From positions 10,726,501-10,790,500 of the forward strand of contig CM028897.1 in NCBI GenBank assembly GCA_016801885.1: a DNA stretch of 64,000 nucleotides. The letters are read 5' to 3'. The position numbers and the translations under genes were made by a program. Under the pieces are notes generated by a model. The model was not told where the DNA came from. It ran no database searches and was given only the letters and a program-made list of their open reading frames with translations. Below, in pieces: positions 1-11,121 of this stretch (position 1 is its first letter; every line of letters begins with the position of its first letter). The stretch comes from Toxotes chatareus (lineage: Eukaryota > Chordata > Actinopteri > Toxotidae).

Positions 1-47
1 CAGCCTCCAGTCCACTCAAACCTTCACCCAGACATGACGCCAGAAGG
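1..47 (+). CDS. cep112: Possible 3' end of an upstream cep112 exon
   Basis: Reading from base 3 gives 15 open codons (ASSPLKPSPRHDARR) that end in AGG followed by GTTAGT, a fair donor. The phase is 0, which fits the phase-0 start at 1845. The other two frames are excluded: one meets a stop at once and the other would join to an immediate TAA in the next exon. A serine/proline/basic segment is plausible for the low-complexity region before the coiled coil of CEP112. The acceptor lies outside the window, so the exon cannot be confirmed here. Confidence 0.42.
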
Positions 48-1844
48 GTTAGTTCAACACTGCACTTCACACTGTCAGCCGCACCTCTGGACTTCCCTGG
101 CATATTTGTCTTAAGATTCAACAAGTAGGGTTTTTTTTTTTATTTCTACATCACTGCAAGGTAGCTGTGATGACACATTGAAAAATTAAGAGCAAACCTG
201 CTGGTGCCAGTAAAAATAGTAGCCACAGTGTTTTGCTTTTTTCTTTAATGCAGACCAATTTGGAAATTCCTGATCTAATTTCCCCATGAAGTCGGAGGAA
301 ATTCCCAGAACTCATAAGTTATTGGTTCAAGGAACAGAAATGTGGCTAATTTGACAGAAACGTACACTCAGCTGCCAGTTTATTAGATACATCTAAGCAA
401 ATGCAGTCAAATGCAACAGCACTGCAAAAAAAATTAAAAAACACGAAGGTTATAACGTTCCGATTTTGTTGAAACTGTTTTAGAGCGGTGTTGATTCAAC
501 TGTATGTGTGTTGGTGCTGTTCAGTTCTTTTGCATTACTGAATTTTTTTTGTGTGAGTCTTTGCTGATATAGTCCGAAATGTACTAACTGAATTGTATGT
601 TTTAGCACTGATGTCATAGTACTGTACTGAACTACATTATATTGAGTGGTGTTTCTAATACTCTCACTATAATCTCTCAAAATAATGCAATCCAGTATAA
701 CATCACCTTTAGCTGTGACGTCAATAAAAAACATACAATTGAATTTACAGATTTCCAACATTGTCAACAAAAACAAAACTCCACGTTTCATAGAGACAGA
801 GGATTTGGCAGAGCTGTTGTATTTGTTTGCATTAGATTGCACAGGTCTACATAATAAAGTAGCCACAGAGTGTTTATGTTCATGGTACAAGTCAATGTAC
901 AATTCCTTGGCACAACTGCGAGTACATCTGTGACCAAAACCATTTGAGGCCATTCATACTTATCAGTGTTCAACACAATGTGTTGAATTCCTGGTGTGAT
1001 ACAGAGACTGTGACACGCAGCTTTGAACAGCCAGTGACCCGCATACTTAGCATTCCTAGATATTGAAATGAAACGTTTACTCTGTTTGTTTGAGTGTGAG
1101 GCTCTGGGACCTTAATGCCTTTTTAATCAGAAGGGGCATTTAATCCTGAGCTATTCCATTGAGCCATTTCTCTATGTCAGTGCAGTTCCACAGAGGTACA
1201 CCCTAGGTCCACACTCCACCAGATCCTAATCAAATTCAACAACTCTCCTTTCCCTATCACTCTCTCAACTTTATTAGATATTTCCCCTATTTCAGCCTTG
1301 CTGCCCAACCTCAACTTGAGTAAACTGATCTTGTATCAACAGAACCCCTGGAAGCATTTGAATTATACTGTATAAAACAAATCCGGAGGCCCGTTGTAAC
1401 AAAAGGCCGGGGAAAACAAGAATGACAGGCAGTGTAGCTGCATATGCCCCTCTTGTGGAATTTACTGCGTGACGGAAATGGTGTGGAACTGCCAAACATC
1501 TGGAGTGCTGTATGTGAGAGGGAGGAGAGTGAGGGAGAAAAGGGTGGTTAGATGGAGATAACGAGGGAGTAGAACACTGTTTGTATGGGAGGAGAACACA
1601 TGTGAGTGTACTGTATATCTGTTAGCTTTTAAAGAACCTTTTTGTTGTTGCTGAGACAAGAATTATATTGTGTCAAAATAATAACCTCCATCACTGTCTG
1701 TTGTTCTCTTCCACAGGCCAAACTGCCAATCAACGCTGTCAGAAATCATTTAAATTCCCTCCTCTAATTTATAACAACCCTCCCTTAACTTCCATTTTGT
1801 TTCTGCTGTTTATGCATTCTTTCCCTTCCCCTTTTTCTCTTCAG
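48..1844 (+). other. Intron upstream of exon 1; carries a repeat fragment
   Basis: No convincing exon is seen. The only structure is a fragment of a fish interspersed repeat near 363-690. The last 60 bases before 1845 are pyrimidine rich and end in a good acceptor (ctcttcag). Short open stretches on both strands here have no coding character. Confidence 0.6.
363..690 (+). repeat. Fragment of a teleost interspersed repeat (TTTATTAGGTACACC-type end)
   Basis: The segment begins TACACTCAGCTGCCAG and continues TTTATTAGATACAT. It then runs through 'gaaggttataacgttc' and 'gttgaaactgttttagag', a series I recognise from a common fish repeat whose ends read like TACACTCAGTGGCCAG then TTTATTAGGTACACC. 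A second short piece of the same end is at 6022-6048. The matching inverted end is not found, so the copy is probably truncated or diverged and the right border is approximate. Confidence 0.5.
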
Positions 1845-1922
1845 GTGGAGGGGGGGCTAAAGGCAGATATGTCTCCCGATGACAGTGACCTGGAGGCTCG
1901 TCTCAACAGCTGGAACCTGGGG
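1845..1922 (+). CDS. cep112: cep112 exon 1 (window numbering)
   Basis: Seventy-eight bases, 26 codons, phase 0 to phase 0, bounded by ctcttcag and gtgagt. It ends with the peptide DLEARLNSWNLG; the 'LNSWNLG' motif continues directly into IENPRYLR of the next exon, a conserved segment before the coiled coil in CEP112. The first half (VEGGLKADMSPDDSD) is acidic and probably disordered. Exon 1 and exon 2 are 2.9 kb apart. Confidence 0.88.
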
Positions 1923-4834
1923 GTGAGTCCAGGGGCATGCCTTGAGCTTCTTGGTTACATACAGCTGTCAACATGCTGCAGCTTATCTACAGTGACAGTG
2001 ACTCAATGTATGAGCTCATGAGGAAATCTAAATCCAAATGATAGCCGAAATGATGCGTTAGTTGTATTTGCTTACACACTGCGGAACAAATGGTTAAAAA
2101 AAAAATAAAATCCCTTTCACCTATGTCCTCTTGAAACCACTTCCTTTAGGCACCTCAGTGCTATTGTAGGACGTGAGGGTAGGATGAGGAGTGGAAGAAG
2201 GGTTGTGTAAACTGAGCATTTGAAGATGTGTGCATCTCTCTTATCTTTTCTGTCTGGAGTGCACCAGGCCAGGGCTTGATAAGCACTCTGCCCTCATGTT
2301 TTTTTATTCCCTATCTCCTCACCTGCATGACCCTGAGTCTCTCTTTTTCTTTTTCGTTTTCTTGTCACCTTTGTCATTGCTCCCACATTACTTACACACT
2401 GATGTTTTTCACAGAGCAGCCCTTCTGTTTCTCTCTGCTCTGCCGTTCAGTCTTTCGCCCTCTTTCGGTCCATCCAGCTTTCTCTGACTCTGTCCACGCT
2501 GCTCTTTCAATACTTGGGTAATCTGAGGTCTCTATCAGCAGACGTGAAGCCGTGCACTGCTCCGCTCTGCACTCCTCTGTGTTGAGACGCTGATAAGATG
2601 CATTGCTTGGCAACGCTCCCCCAAGCCTGCATCTTTCAACTCAACAGATGTTCCTTCACACACACACACAAACCCCCTTTAAGTTTATAGAAGTTTCATA
2701 GATGCACTGCTTCAAAGCGCCAAGCTCCTACGAAATTTCAGCACAACTGAGCGTCGCTCTATCCAGCACCATCTTTAGCTTTGCTTTAGATGTTCTGAGG
2801 CAGTCCATATCGGTTTGTTCATTTCACCTCTAATGTAATGAAGCTGCAGTAGTCAGCATGGTGGCCATACTGGACTGTAAACAGCAGATTGCTTGAGACT
2901 CAGATAGGACTTCCTTTACGATACACAAAGCCTGAGTCAGCTGGACTATTATTTGTTTCATCTTTCAGTTGGTCTGTGGCTTGTGTGTTGGAGTTAGAGT
3001 AGAGTCAGGCACAGTGTACACTGACCTGCCTATAAAGAAAAAAAAGCATGCGTTGCGTAAAAACTTGAGCTATTTTTTTTCACACAATAAAGAATTTAAT
3101 GGTAGTCCCAGCCGCTTGGCCGTCCATTGTCTGTAGATAGATGGGTGTGCTTATGGCTTGCTCAACTCTGGTCCGAAACTAGGAAGCCATCAATCACAGT
3201 ATGTTTGTTTGGCCGGAGAGCCCGGCCTTGTGATGTGGAGTGTCGTTCCTCTTCTGTGTCCATCCATCCATCCACGTCAGGTTCCAATGACACAGGACAC
3301 CGTGCCAGCTGTGAGGCTGGGCAAACATTCGCTCACAGGAGCATGGTGTGTGTGGGCATGCAGCAAATGAACGCACACACAGAGAAGGGCATGAGCATAC
3401 ACGTGTGCAGCAAGCCCAAGTTTAGTATCACACTGTGCCAGCATTACACCACAGCATTTAGTCTACATGTCTTCCTTGCCCTGTGGGCTGTGCTCAATCA
3501 AATCTGATGACTGGCTGTCTGTGGGTATAAAAAGAAATCCCATTCTTGTTTTCAGCCTGGGCACTAGTTTAGAAGGATATGGATTGATTCATTCATTTGG
3601 CCAGTGCCAAATTTAAGTAGCAATTCATCACACATCATGGCACTCACTACTGGTGTAGCTCTGCACTGACTGTGCTGAGGGGTCTGTTCTTGTGCGAGTG
3701 TCTTGTGTCTTTCTGTCTGATTGTAGTCAAGCCAGATGTCTCCTTTTGTTGAGGGGTTACAATATGTCAGATAATAAAATGTCTGACCTGTTTTTGCCTG
3801 CATCACGCAGACTTAGTCAGGAGGTAGACCTGCTTTCATCTATTTCACCTGTCACTGGCTCACCCTGAAGCAACAGATTGTGACTGTAACTATTCTAGTC
3901 CCAAGCTCTGAGGTTCTTTCAGGTTCTGTTCTCTCATCTCTCATTCATTCTGGATTGGCTTCATATGGTTTGTGCCACCTCACAACATTAAATCCTTTTT
4001 TTTTTTAAACCACTGAATGAGTCCCACACTACCCTCCTCTTCTTCCTCCTCCTCATCCTCTTCCTCTTTGTTGTCCTCCTTCATCCCCATGTTGAAGAGA
4101 TTAGCAAAAGAACTGTTTACTGGGCGTCATTGCTGTCGTCTCCAAAGTCAGCTCTACTGCTTTGAAAGGCCATGATCTTGCTGCTGGTTGGCAGCCCCTA
4201 CAGACAGCCCCAGTGCATAAGAGAGAAATGCTGTATGATACTTAGTTCACAGGAAAGTAATGGGGTCATAAACAAACGTCAAATAGTGGAAGGAAAATAG
4301 CAGGTTGTCAACACAGATTTTTTTTGCACTTTGGTTACAGTTAGTGAGCTGTATTGATGTAATGCTGTAGTGTCACTTAGACCGTGACCCTTTAACTTTC
4401 AGGTGGTTTAGCGGCTCGCTCTCTTTTCCGTCTTTTGTGTTTCATATTATAATCAAAGAACATGGCGTGTCAGTGTTTGGCAAGGATGTGTACACATTTG
4501 TCTCCGTCTGATGGTAAACGGACCAGCGATAGCTTACAGATTAGTGGTCCTGAGTGTTGACAAAAGGACTCTGTCAGGACAGCAAAGAGTGGCTGAGAGC
4601 GGAAACAGAGCCGGCCACACACACAATGCCTTGAAGTACCCTGACGCATTCTGTCTTTCTAAACAGACAAGAGTTGACGGAAGAGAATCAAGCCACAGCA
4701 CCGGGCTTTTGATGTGCTCCCCACATTGTTTATGTCAAACTGAGGGTTGATGTTAGATTCTGGTAGCAGTAAGGCTTTGTTAGGAGAGGAAGAAGAGAAA
4801 GAGAGGTCTAAAGTTTTTCTGTTGACTCTTTCAG
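1923..4834 (+). other. Intron 1 (2.9 kb)
   Basis: Holds unremarkable AT-leaning sequence with short poly-A/T runs, a pyrimidine-rich CTT/CCT tract at about 4028-4084 and a short CA tract near 2659. No exon, RNA gene or clear mobile element was seen. Ends with the acceptor gactctttcag. Confidence 0.6.
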
Positions 4835-4882
4835 ATTGAAAACCCCAGGTATTTGCGAGAGAAACCCATTCCCTTGTCTCCG
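4835..4882 (+). CDS. cep112: cep112 exon 2
   Basis: Forty-eight bases encoding IENPRYLREKPIPLSP, phase 0 to 0, with acceptor tctttcag and a strong donor gtaagt. The IENPRYLR...KPIP peptide is one of the most recognisable parts of CEP112 outside the coiled coil and sits just before it. The following intron is only 113 bases. Confidence 0.92.
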
Positions 4883-4995
4883 GTAAGTTGGCCGGGGGTC
4901 CCTTGTGGTTTATGTATTGTTACATAGACAAAAGTGTTGACTTTGAACTTTGCAGTCACCCTGTCAACTAATCTCTTTCCCCTTTATCTCTGTAG

Positions 4996-5070
4996 ATTTT
5001 CAAGTCAAGCATTGGAAGGAACAGCACCATGGCTGACGATCAGGGCCCACAGTGTGTACAGAGCAAGGAG
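4996..5070 (+). CDS. cep112: cep112 exon 3
   Basis: Seventy-five bases, 25 codons, phase 0 to 0, acceptor atctctgtag and donor gtatgc. The peptide starts IFKSSIGRNSTMADDQ and ends VQSKE. It is polar and not coiled coil, so it is likely a disordered linker, and conservation is lower than in the flanking exons. The frame is set by both neighbours and no stop is present. Confidence 0.85.
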
Positions 5071-6021
5071 GTATGCACCTAAGAGCAAACCCCAACTGTA
5101 CCTGAAAGCTTCTTTGTATGATAAATATCAGAATTCTTTTATTATTCTGATACCATCTCTTTGGCAGTACATGATATTTAAGAGACTGCCCTTCATATCC
5201 ATTCCAGTAAGCCCAGATCCCTGCTACTCCCTCTTCAGTGATGCTCAGTATTTCTGTAGAAGCAAGTGTTGAACACATACAAAGGTTGAAGATCCGTTGA
5301 CTGCATTATGACATTAGACACCCCCACAGCCATGTACAAACATCCTTGTACATAGTTTGTATTGTTGAAATGGCCAAGGCGAGCGTTCCTCATAGGAGAC
5401 AAAAATAATGCCAGCTCGCAGTGATGACAGTTTTTTCCTTATGTGGAATTAAGCTGAAAATCCCATTCTGAAAGCATGCTTTGAAGTCTCCTCTGCCCCT
5501 CCCCTCCTCTCCAGAACCACCACTCATTCCCCCCACCATCCGCCTTTACTCGCACTGTTAAATATAAAACTGAGCATGACTTGGCTGTAATAGCCAGCTT
5601 TTCATGTCTGTTTGGGGGAAAGTGCTCCAGTGAGTTAGATCGGCTTCACCGGGAGAGGGCAGAGAACGGAGGAAGAAAGGATGGAAAGAAAGGGAAAGGA
5701 AGAGACACATACACACATGATGGACAAGAATGGTCTTGCATATTGACCTGTCATAACAAACCTCAACTAGTGACTGCTGAAAGAGGATTTGCATGCATGG
5801 GCACACACTCTTGGACACGTCCACCCAGTCAGGCGGTCTACCTGTGGGCTGATATTGAATGTAGCAACACCAATACGAAAACATTAAAGCAATGTCCCAT
5901 GCTGTTTGATCCTGCCTCAGACTAGCTGACTGGCTCCATACAGCTGTGTGTGGTGGGAATATAAATTTATCACATCTCAGAAGACCATATTTAACTCCCA
6001 TACCAACTTTACTTTGATATA

Positions 6022-6048
6022 TACAGTTACCAGTTTATTAGGTACACC
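6022..6048 (+). repeat. Short repeat end related to 363-690
   Basis: Reads TACAGTTACCAG followed by TTTATTAGGTACACC, the terminal sequence of the fish repeat family also seen at 363. Only the end is recognisable here, so it may be a broken copy. Confidence 0.4.
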
Positions 6049-9037
6049 GTACAATCTACAAAAATACAAAGCTGATATAATAAAGCTGATATTGTTCACT
6101 TTATGTTAACACTGAGTCAGAGGCTTGCTGACTACTAGCCACGGCAGCATCTGGGTAGTATTGTTTTTACCTTGTGAGTTTCACCAGAGGAGAGTTTGAG
6201 TGCTGTGGCTGGTATGTCTCTTTGTCTGTGGACAGATTTGGTCTACACACTTACAGGTGTGTTGCTGTGACTACTCAGTACTCATAGGTCAAAATGTCAG
6301 CATGTTGATAAGCGTCGCAGCTGCTGTGATCCCATTTGTTAGGCTGTGTTCGGTGTATTTTTGTATTTGATTGCATTATATCAATGTGTAATTCGGTTCC
6401 CCTCCTGTAAGTAGTATGGTGGTAAGTATAACTTGAGTCTGACACTAATAAGAGTGTGTGTGTGTTTGATCTGTATGATCTGGCCTTGAACCAGAGCATA
6501 AATTTTTAGGAGGGAAGCTGTAGGAAAATGTACTCTTCTGTCATTTCCACTGAGACCACAATGGTCTCAATATGGGAACCAGTTCAGGAAAGTGGCATAG
6601 AAATCCTGGGAGGGACACACCGGGAAACGAGAGGAAATTGTGCATAACTAGAGTTTCTTCTCGATGGTGCTTAAATTTGTACTGCTTGCCCACTGTAGCC
6701 AATCTGATGCACTTCTACTTCATACAGAGGCTGGTTTGTCAATAGAATGGAAATAGAACTTTAGGGAAAAAGAAAAAGAAAATGTGACCATATAAGATAG
6801 ACCAGACTATAGAAAGACTATTGAAAAATATAATGTGTGTATTGGGGCCTTACCTTTTTTTCCTCCAAGGCTTGTAGAGGTCATTAACAGCCTTAACAGC
6901 ACTGTTAAACGTATCGCCATAAATTGTAAACATTTGGTGATCCCTTGACTTTCCATATCGCCACCATAAGCCAATACGCTAAACTAAAATGGTTATGACA
7001 GTAACCTGACATTGTTAAAATGCCTGTTAGCATTCCAGTGTTAGAGTTCATCTCAAAGCCCCACTGTGCTTAAGTACAGCTTCACAGAGCTGCTAGCATG
7101 GCTATAGACTCTTGGTCTTCTTTTTTCTGTTTAGCAGGAAGCTTCGGGTCCAGGGCATGTTTTTCTGCCTTGCTATGCAGAACCTTCTCTTGAACTCTGT
7201 TGCATTGTCCCAATACATCTCTGACTCCCACTGTAAGGTTCTGGGAATTCCCTTTTGACTGTACCCTTTCCCCTGCAAAATGAGATTCATAATAGGTCTG
7301 TGGTTTATGACATGCTATTGAAAAGCCCCCTTTTCCTTTGAGTTTTTATCATTTAAGATGTCCTCACTGATCATGTGTTTTGAGTCACCATTAGCAATTA
7401 AAAAAGCGTTAGGTGGATTTCAGGAACTCTGAACCCCACAGGATGCAGCTTTGACCACATGCACACCCACACACACACACAGTATTTCCCTATGGAAGTG
7501 ACCCAAGTCTCCAACCCCACCTTAACCATATCATCCTCAATAGCCACATTAAGCTTTCCTATAGAGCCACAGAAGGCTGGTCCAACCCTGCTATTGCGTG
7601 GCTGTCTAGGCCCAGTCAAGGAAATCAGAGTGACATCACTTCCCTTTAATCCCCAAAGCCTAGTTGAAAATTTACCCAGGTTTAAAGCGTTATACACGCC
7701 ACATGTCATTAAGCTGGCGGCAGCTTAGCCAACATCTCAGTCTTCGCACCAAGCTCATCCTCACGCTAAGCTACCGACAGCATTGATAAAAATGCTGACT
7801 TCTCTTTTCCTATGGAACAATGAGTGGCAGCTGAGAAACTTCACCACAATCTGCCATTGCCTTGAGTCACTTAGCTTATACAGTGTGTTTGCTTATGGGT
7901 GAGTTGTGGAAAATGTCTCTCAGGAGCAGCAAAGTCCTGCTAATCCTTTAGCACACCCTAGCAGTGCTCAGCATTATGAGGGCTGGGTCTTTATTTGGAA
8001 ATTCAATTAAATGGAGACTGATGAGTCAGGCTTAGCCATAGGCCCGAGTCATGTGATTGCAAAAGATAGTGACAGACTGATTAAAGCACTCCATCTTTCT
8101 TTTAGAGTTTGTGTGTGAGTTCAGACTATCCTCTTGGTACCTGACCCGAGGGACTGTTGGCAGCAGGCACAGCATGGTAGATGAATGTGTTAGTGTCAAG
8201 CAGTCACACTCTAATGGTCACAAGCCCCCGACTGGGGATCAGACCCTTTGCTTTCCGATGCCATAATGATGCAGTCTCTCTAATTTGTGTATCCTTTGGG
8301 ATGGAGTTTGAGCTCTCAGCCTGTGATTTAGAGGGCCATAGCCTGTCTTATCTGATCGCTTTTCAAAGCTAAAAAAGAGCAAGCTAGTGAGCCTTAGTAG
8401 TTTAAAGGGGACCAGTTCTGTAGTTTGGCTTTCAAGATGGTGCTTCAAGCCGAGAGACACAAGGGACCAACAGTGTTCAGTGATGATAAAGTTACTATTT
8501 CAAGCGTTTCTGCCTTATGTCTTTGATTCTTATGTACTTGATGTATTCATATTGGCAATTTCTGGCAATAACCTGTTACTAATAACCTGTTGCTTATGCT
8601 GTATTTAGGACTACCTTTGTTTGAAACTATGAGAGTATTTTTCTCGTGTGTCAGAGATTCAATTTTAGCCAAAGTTTTTATCCAACCTTACTATCTGGAC
8701 AGTCTACAGTAAATTAACTTCTAGTCACAGTGTGGAAATAGCATCTAGCTGCTCCTCAGTAGATAGCAGAATGCTCCACACCAACTATCCTAGAGCATCT
8801 GTGTTTACTGAGGATGAAAGACACACCAGGACATTGTACATCTCAGGCAAGACGAAGGAGATTCACAAGCGCAACCTTGCTTTGTGGAACCTGAACAGTT
8901 AGCAGACGATTTGCGAACACATCCCCCTGAGGAAAAAGGCCTTGACCCTGCGCCAGTTTCGAGAGCAGAAAAAGAAACTGTTTCCGTCTTCTCCCCTCAG
9001 TCTCTTTCTCATACCCCCTCCCTCCCTCCTCCTTCTT

Positions 9038-9052
9038 CCCTCCCTCCCACCC
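9038..9052 (-). other. G-quadruplex motif GGGTGGGAGGGAGGG on the minus strand
   Basis: The + strand has four C3 runs separated by single bases inside a 60-base pyrimidine tract (9001-9060). The complement is four G3 runs with one-base loops, the most stable class of G-quadruplex motif. It lies on the transcribed template strand of cep112. Confidence 0.6.
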
Positions 9053-10616
9053 TCTCATCCTTTCAAGAGCAAAGTGTCAAAAAACATGGCATCTTACAGC
9101 GCTCGCTACAACTCTGAAGAAGAGAAGAGGGAAAAAAGCTGTACCACCCAGTCGGGCTGATTGAAGACATCTCAGAAGCCTTAGGTGTACGACATTCCTC
9201 CTCCTCCTTTCTTCACTGACGCCTTTATAAACAAGTTTCAAACACCCCTGATCTAGTTTGACAAACTTTCTCCAAAGAGCATTTGAAGAGAGGATGAGAA
9301 AATGACACCCCCACGTGTGCCTTCTTTTTTTTTTTTTTTTTATCTATTTATTTTTTTATTTTTGGGGGTGCTGGCAGAATCTGGTCTCCACGTACTCTTC
9401 TGCTTTTCAATCACTGCCAGTGCCATCTCTCTCCTTCTATCTTTCTCTTTTGCTTCTACTCTGACAGGTCTCCTGTGGTCCCCTCAATTGCACAAGAAAT
9501 GGCAGTAAATCAAGAAAAAAGACAAAGAATAAAGAGACAGAGTACTTAACAGAGCTTTGTCAAGGATTCAGTGTGTAAATGTAGCTCAAGTGCAATAATG
9601 AAGAGAGGCATCTAGAAGACAGTTTACAAACAAAATCTAAGCTCTGATCCTGAATGATTCCACCATGTCAATCCCAAAGCATGGATACACACTTTTTGCT
9701 CTAACATTCAGTGTGATGCTGATATCTTTATTGTATTGGATCAATATTTATTCACTTCAGCCCTACTGTAATTAGATCATATTTTTATTTGGGACATCAT
9801 CATAGTTGCTTCGCTTTGATTTATGACAAGAGAAGATCTAATGTGGTTTGACTGTGCCAAGTAAAGTCGTGGGAATTTTCTACTTAATTGTTTTGATGAC
9901 TAGAACAAACAAGAGCTAGCCTCAGGACGTGGTTAACCACTGACATGTTCACACATACAACCACACTTTCAAAGAAAGAACATTGTCACCGTGCTCCAGG
10001 GTTGATTAAAACACCAGAACAGACAGTGACTAAACATGAGTCGTGGCATCAAAGCAAATGGCCAGTCGTCTTCCTGTCAAAGGTTCCCTTTGTATTTTTG
10101 AAAGAGTCACCAGAAATAGAAAAAGATTTTAAGAAACATGTGAAAACAAGTAAAGAATGAAGTTGCAAAATCTAGCAGCAAATTTGTGAAGGATGAAGTA
10201 TGAAAAATTCTAATCTGTCTTTTAGTATTATTGTCTTTCTGCGGATAAATGCTGTCATGCAATGCCTTACAAGACCAGGCCTTATTTGTGAATAATATTG
10301 TGAATTATGAGGATTATTTTCCAGTAATCACAAATGACTCATTTTCTATAGAAAAGACCATGGAAAAATAGATTGTAATTTTCTTGCTCATTATAGAAGA
10401 CTTCAGGAAGCCCTCTAGCTCAAGGAGATCTGCTTCAACATGCACACAACATCACTGAACTTTTGATCCTCTGAAAACAGTGGGTTGAAATCAAAATAGC
10501 CACTCACCCCCTTTTTACCTGCAATGTGTCTGCGCAAGTACATGTACACAAGCACAAAGGCTTTCACTTTGTTGTTCTTCCTATGAACTGACTGAAGATT
10601 TTATCATAAACACACA

Positions 10617-10618
<2 letters not shown>

Positions 10619-10650
<32 letters not shown>
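10619..10650. repeat. (CA)n microsatellite
   Basis: Sixteen CA units, preceded by an interrupted CACACAGA stretch from 10611. Located 0.4 kb upstream of exon 4. Confidence 0.95.
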
Positions 10651-10654
<4 letters not shown>

Positions 10655-11034
10655 TGACTACATCTCAGCTTCACACTTGTTTTTGAAGCTCTGTGCATGG
10701 ATAAATGTTTTTAAATGTTAATGTGCTTTATTTCATCATCAGCTGCAAGACGGGACAAAGTGTATCTTCTTTCATCTGGATTTATATTATCTCTGTTGTC
10801 CTGTCACTCTATATGATGATTTTTTTCAAAGCATATCTCTAAAAATAATACCACAGAGCTCAATGTTTAACTTCCTGGAACATAATATGTTGCTCATATT
10901 GCCTTGTAATAAATAAGACTTCATTCCTCGAACAGACTTCATTTCATACCTGAGAAGAAAAACTGAATCACTACAGAGTTAAAAGTAGTTCATGGTGTTA
11001 CACATATGACATTTGGTTTTCTGTGTGTTTCCAG

Positions 11035-11121
11035 ATTGAGATGAAGATTAAAGTACTGGAGTCCAAGCACCAGGAGGAGAAACTAAAGATGCAGCAGAGA
11101 CATGATGCAGATGTTGAGAAA
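11035..11121 (+). CDS. cep112: cep112 exon 4, start of the coiled coil
   Basis: Eighty-seven bases, 29 codons, phase 0 to 0, acceptor gtttccag, donor gtaaga. The peptide opens IEMKIKVLESKHQEEKLKMQ and ends RHDADVEK. It is the first stretch with regular hydrophobic heptad positions and matches the human segment with 'EEKLKLQ...KHDADVQK'. It lies 6 kb from exon 3. Confidence 0.93.

Larger units (their letters stand above)
5071..11034 (+). other. Intron 3 (6.0 kb)
   Basis: Contains a repeat end at 6022-6048, a C-rich pyrimidine tract with a minus-strand G-quadruplex motif at 9038-9052, a poly-T tract near 9327-9343 and a CA microsatellite at 10619-10650. A stretch at 8781-8979 reads rather like protein but has an in-frame stop (see findings). 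Ends with gtgtttccag before exon 4. Confidence 0.55.

Noticed and set aside
480..953. 157-codon open frame on the minus strand
   Set aside because: Overlaps a non-coding interspersed repeat fragment and has no recognisable domain or codon pattern.
1668..1844. Upstream open extension of exon 1
   Set aside because: Open frame continues into the intron by chance; the pyrimidine tract and acceptor at 1844 and the conserved start mark the real border.
8843..9117. Open frames on both strands with Pro/Ser or Glu/Arg/Gly-rich ends
   Set aside because: Produced mainly by the CCT/CCTC pyrimidine tract; only the short stretch noted under findings reads like protein.
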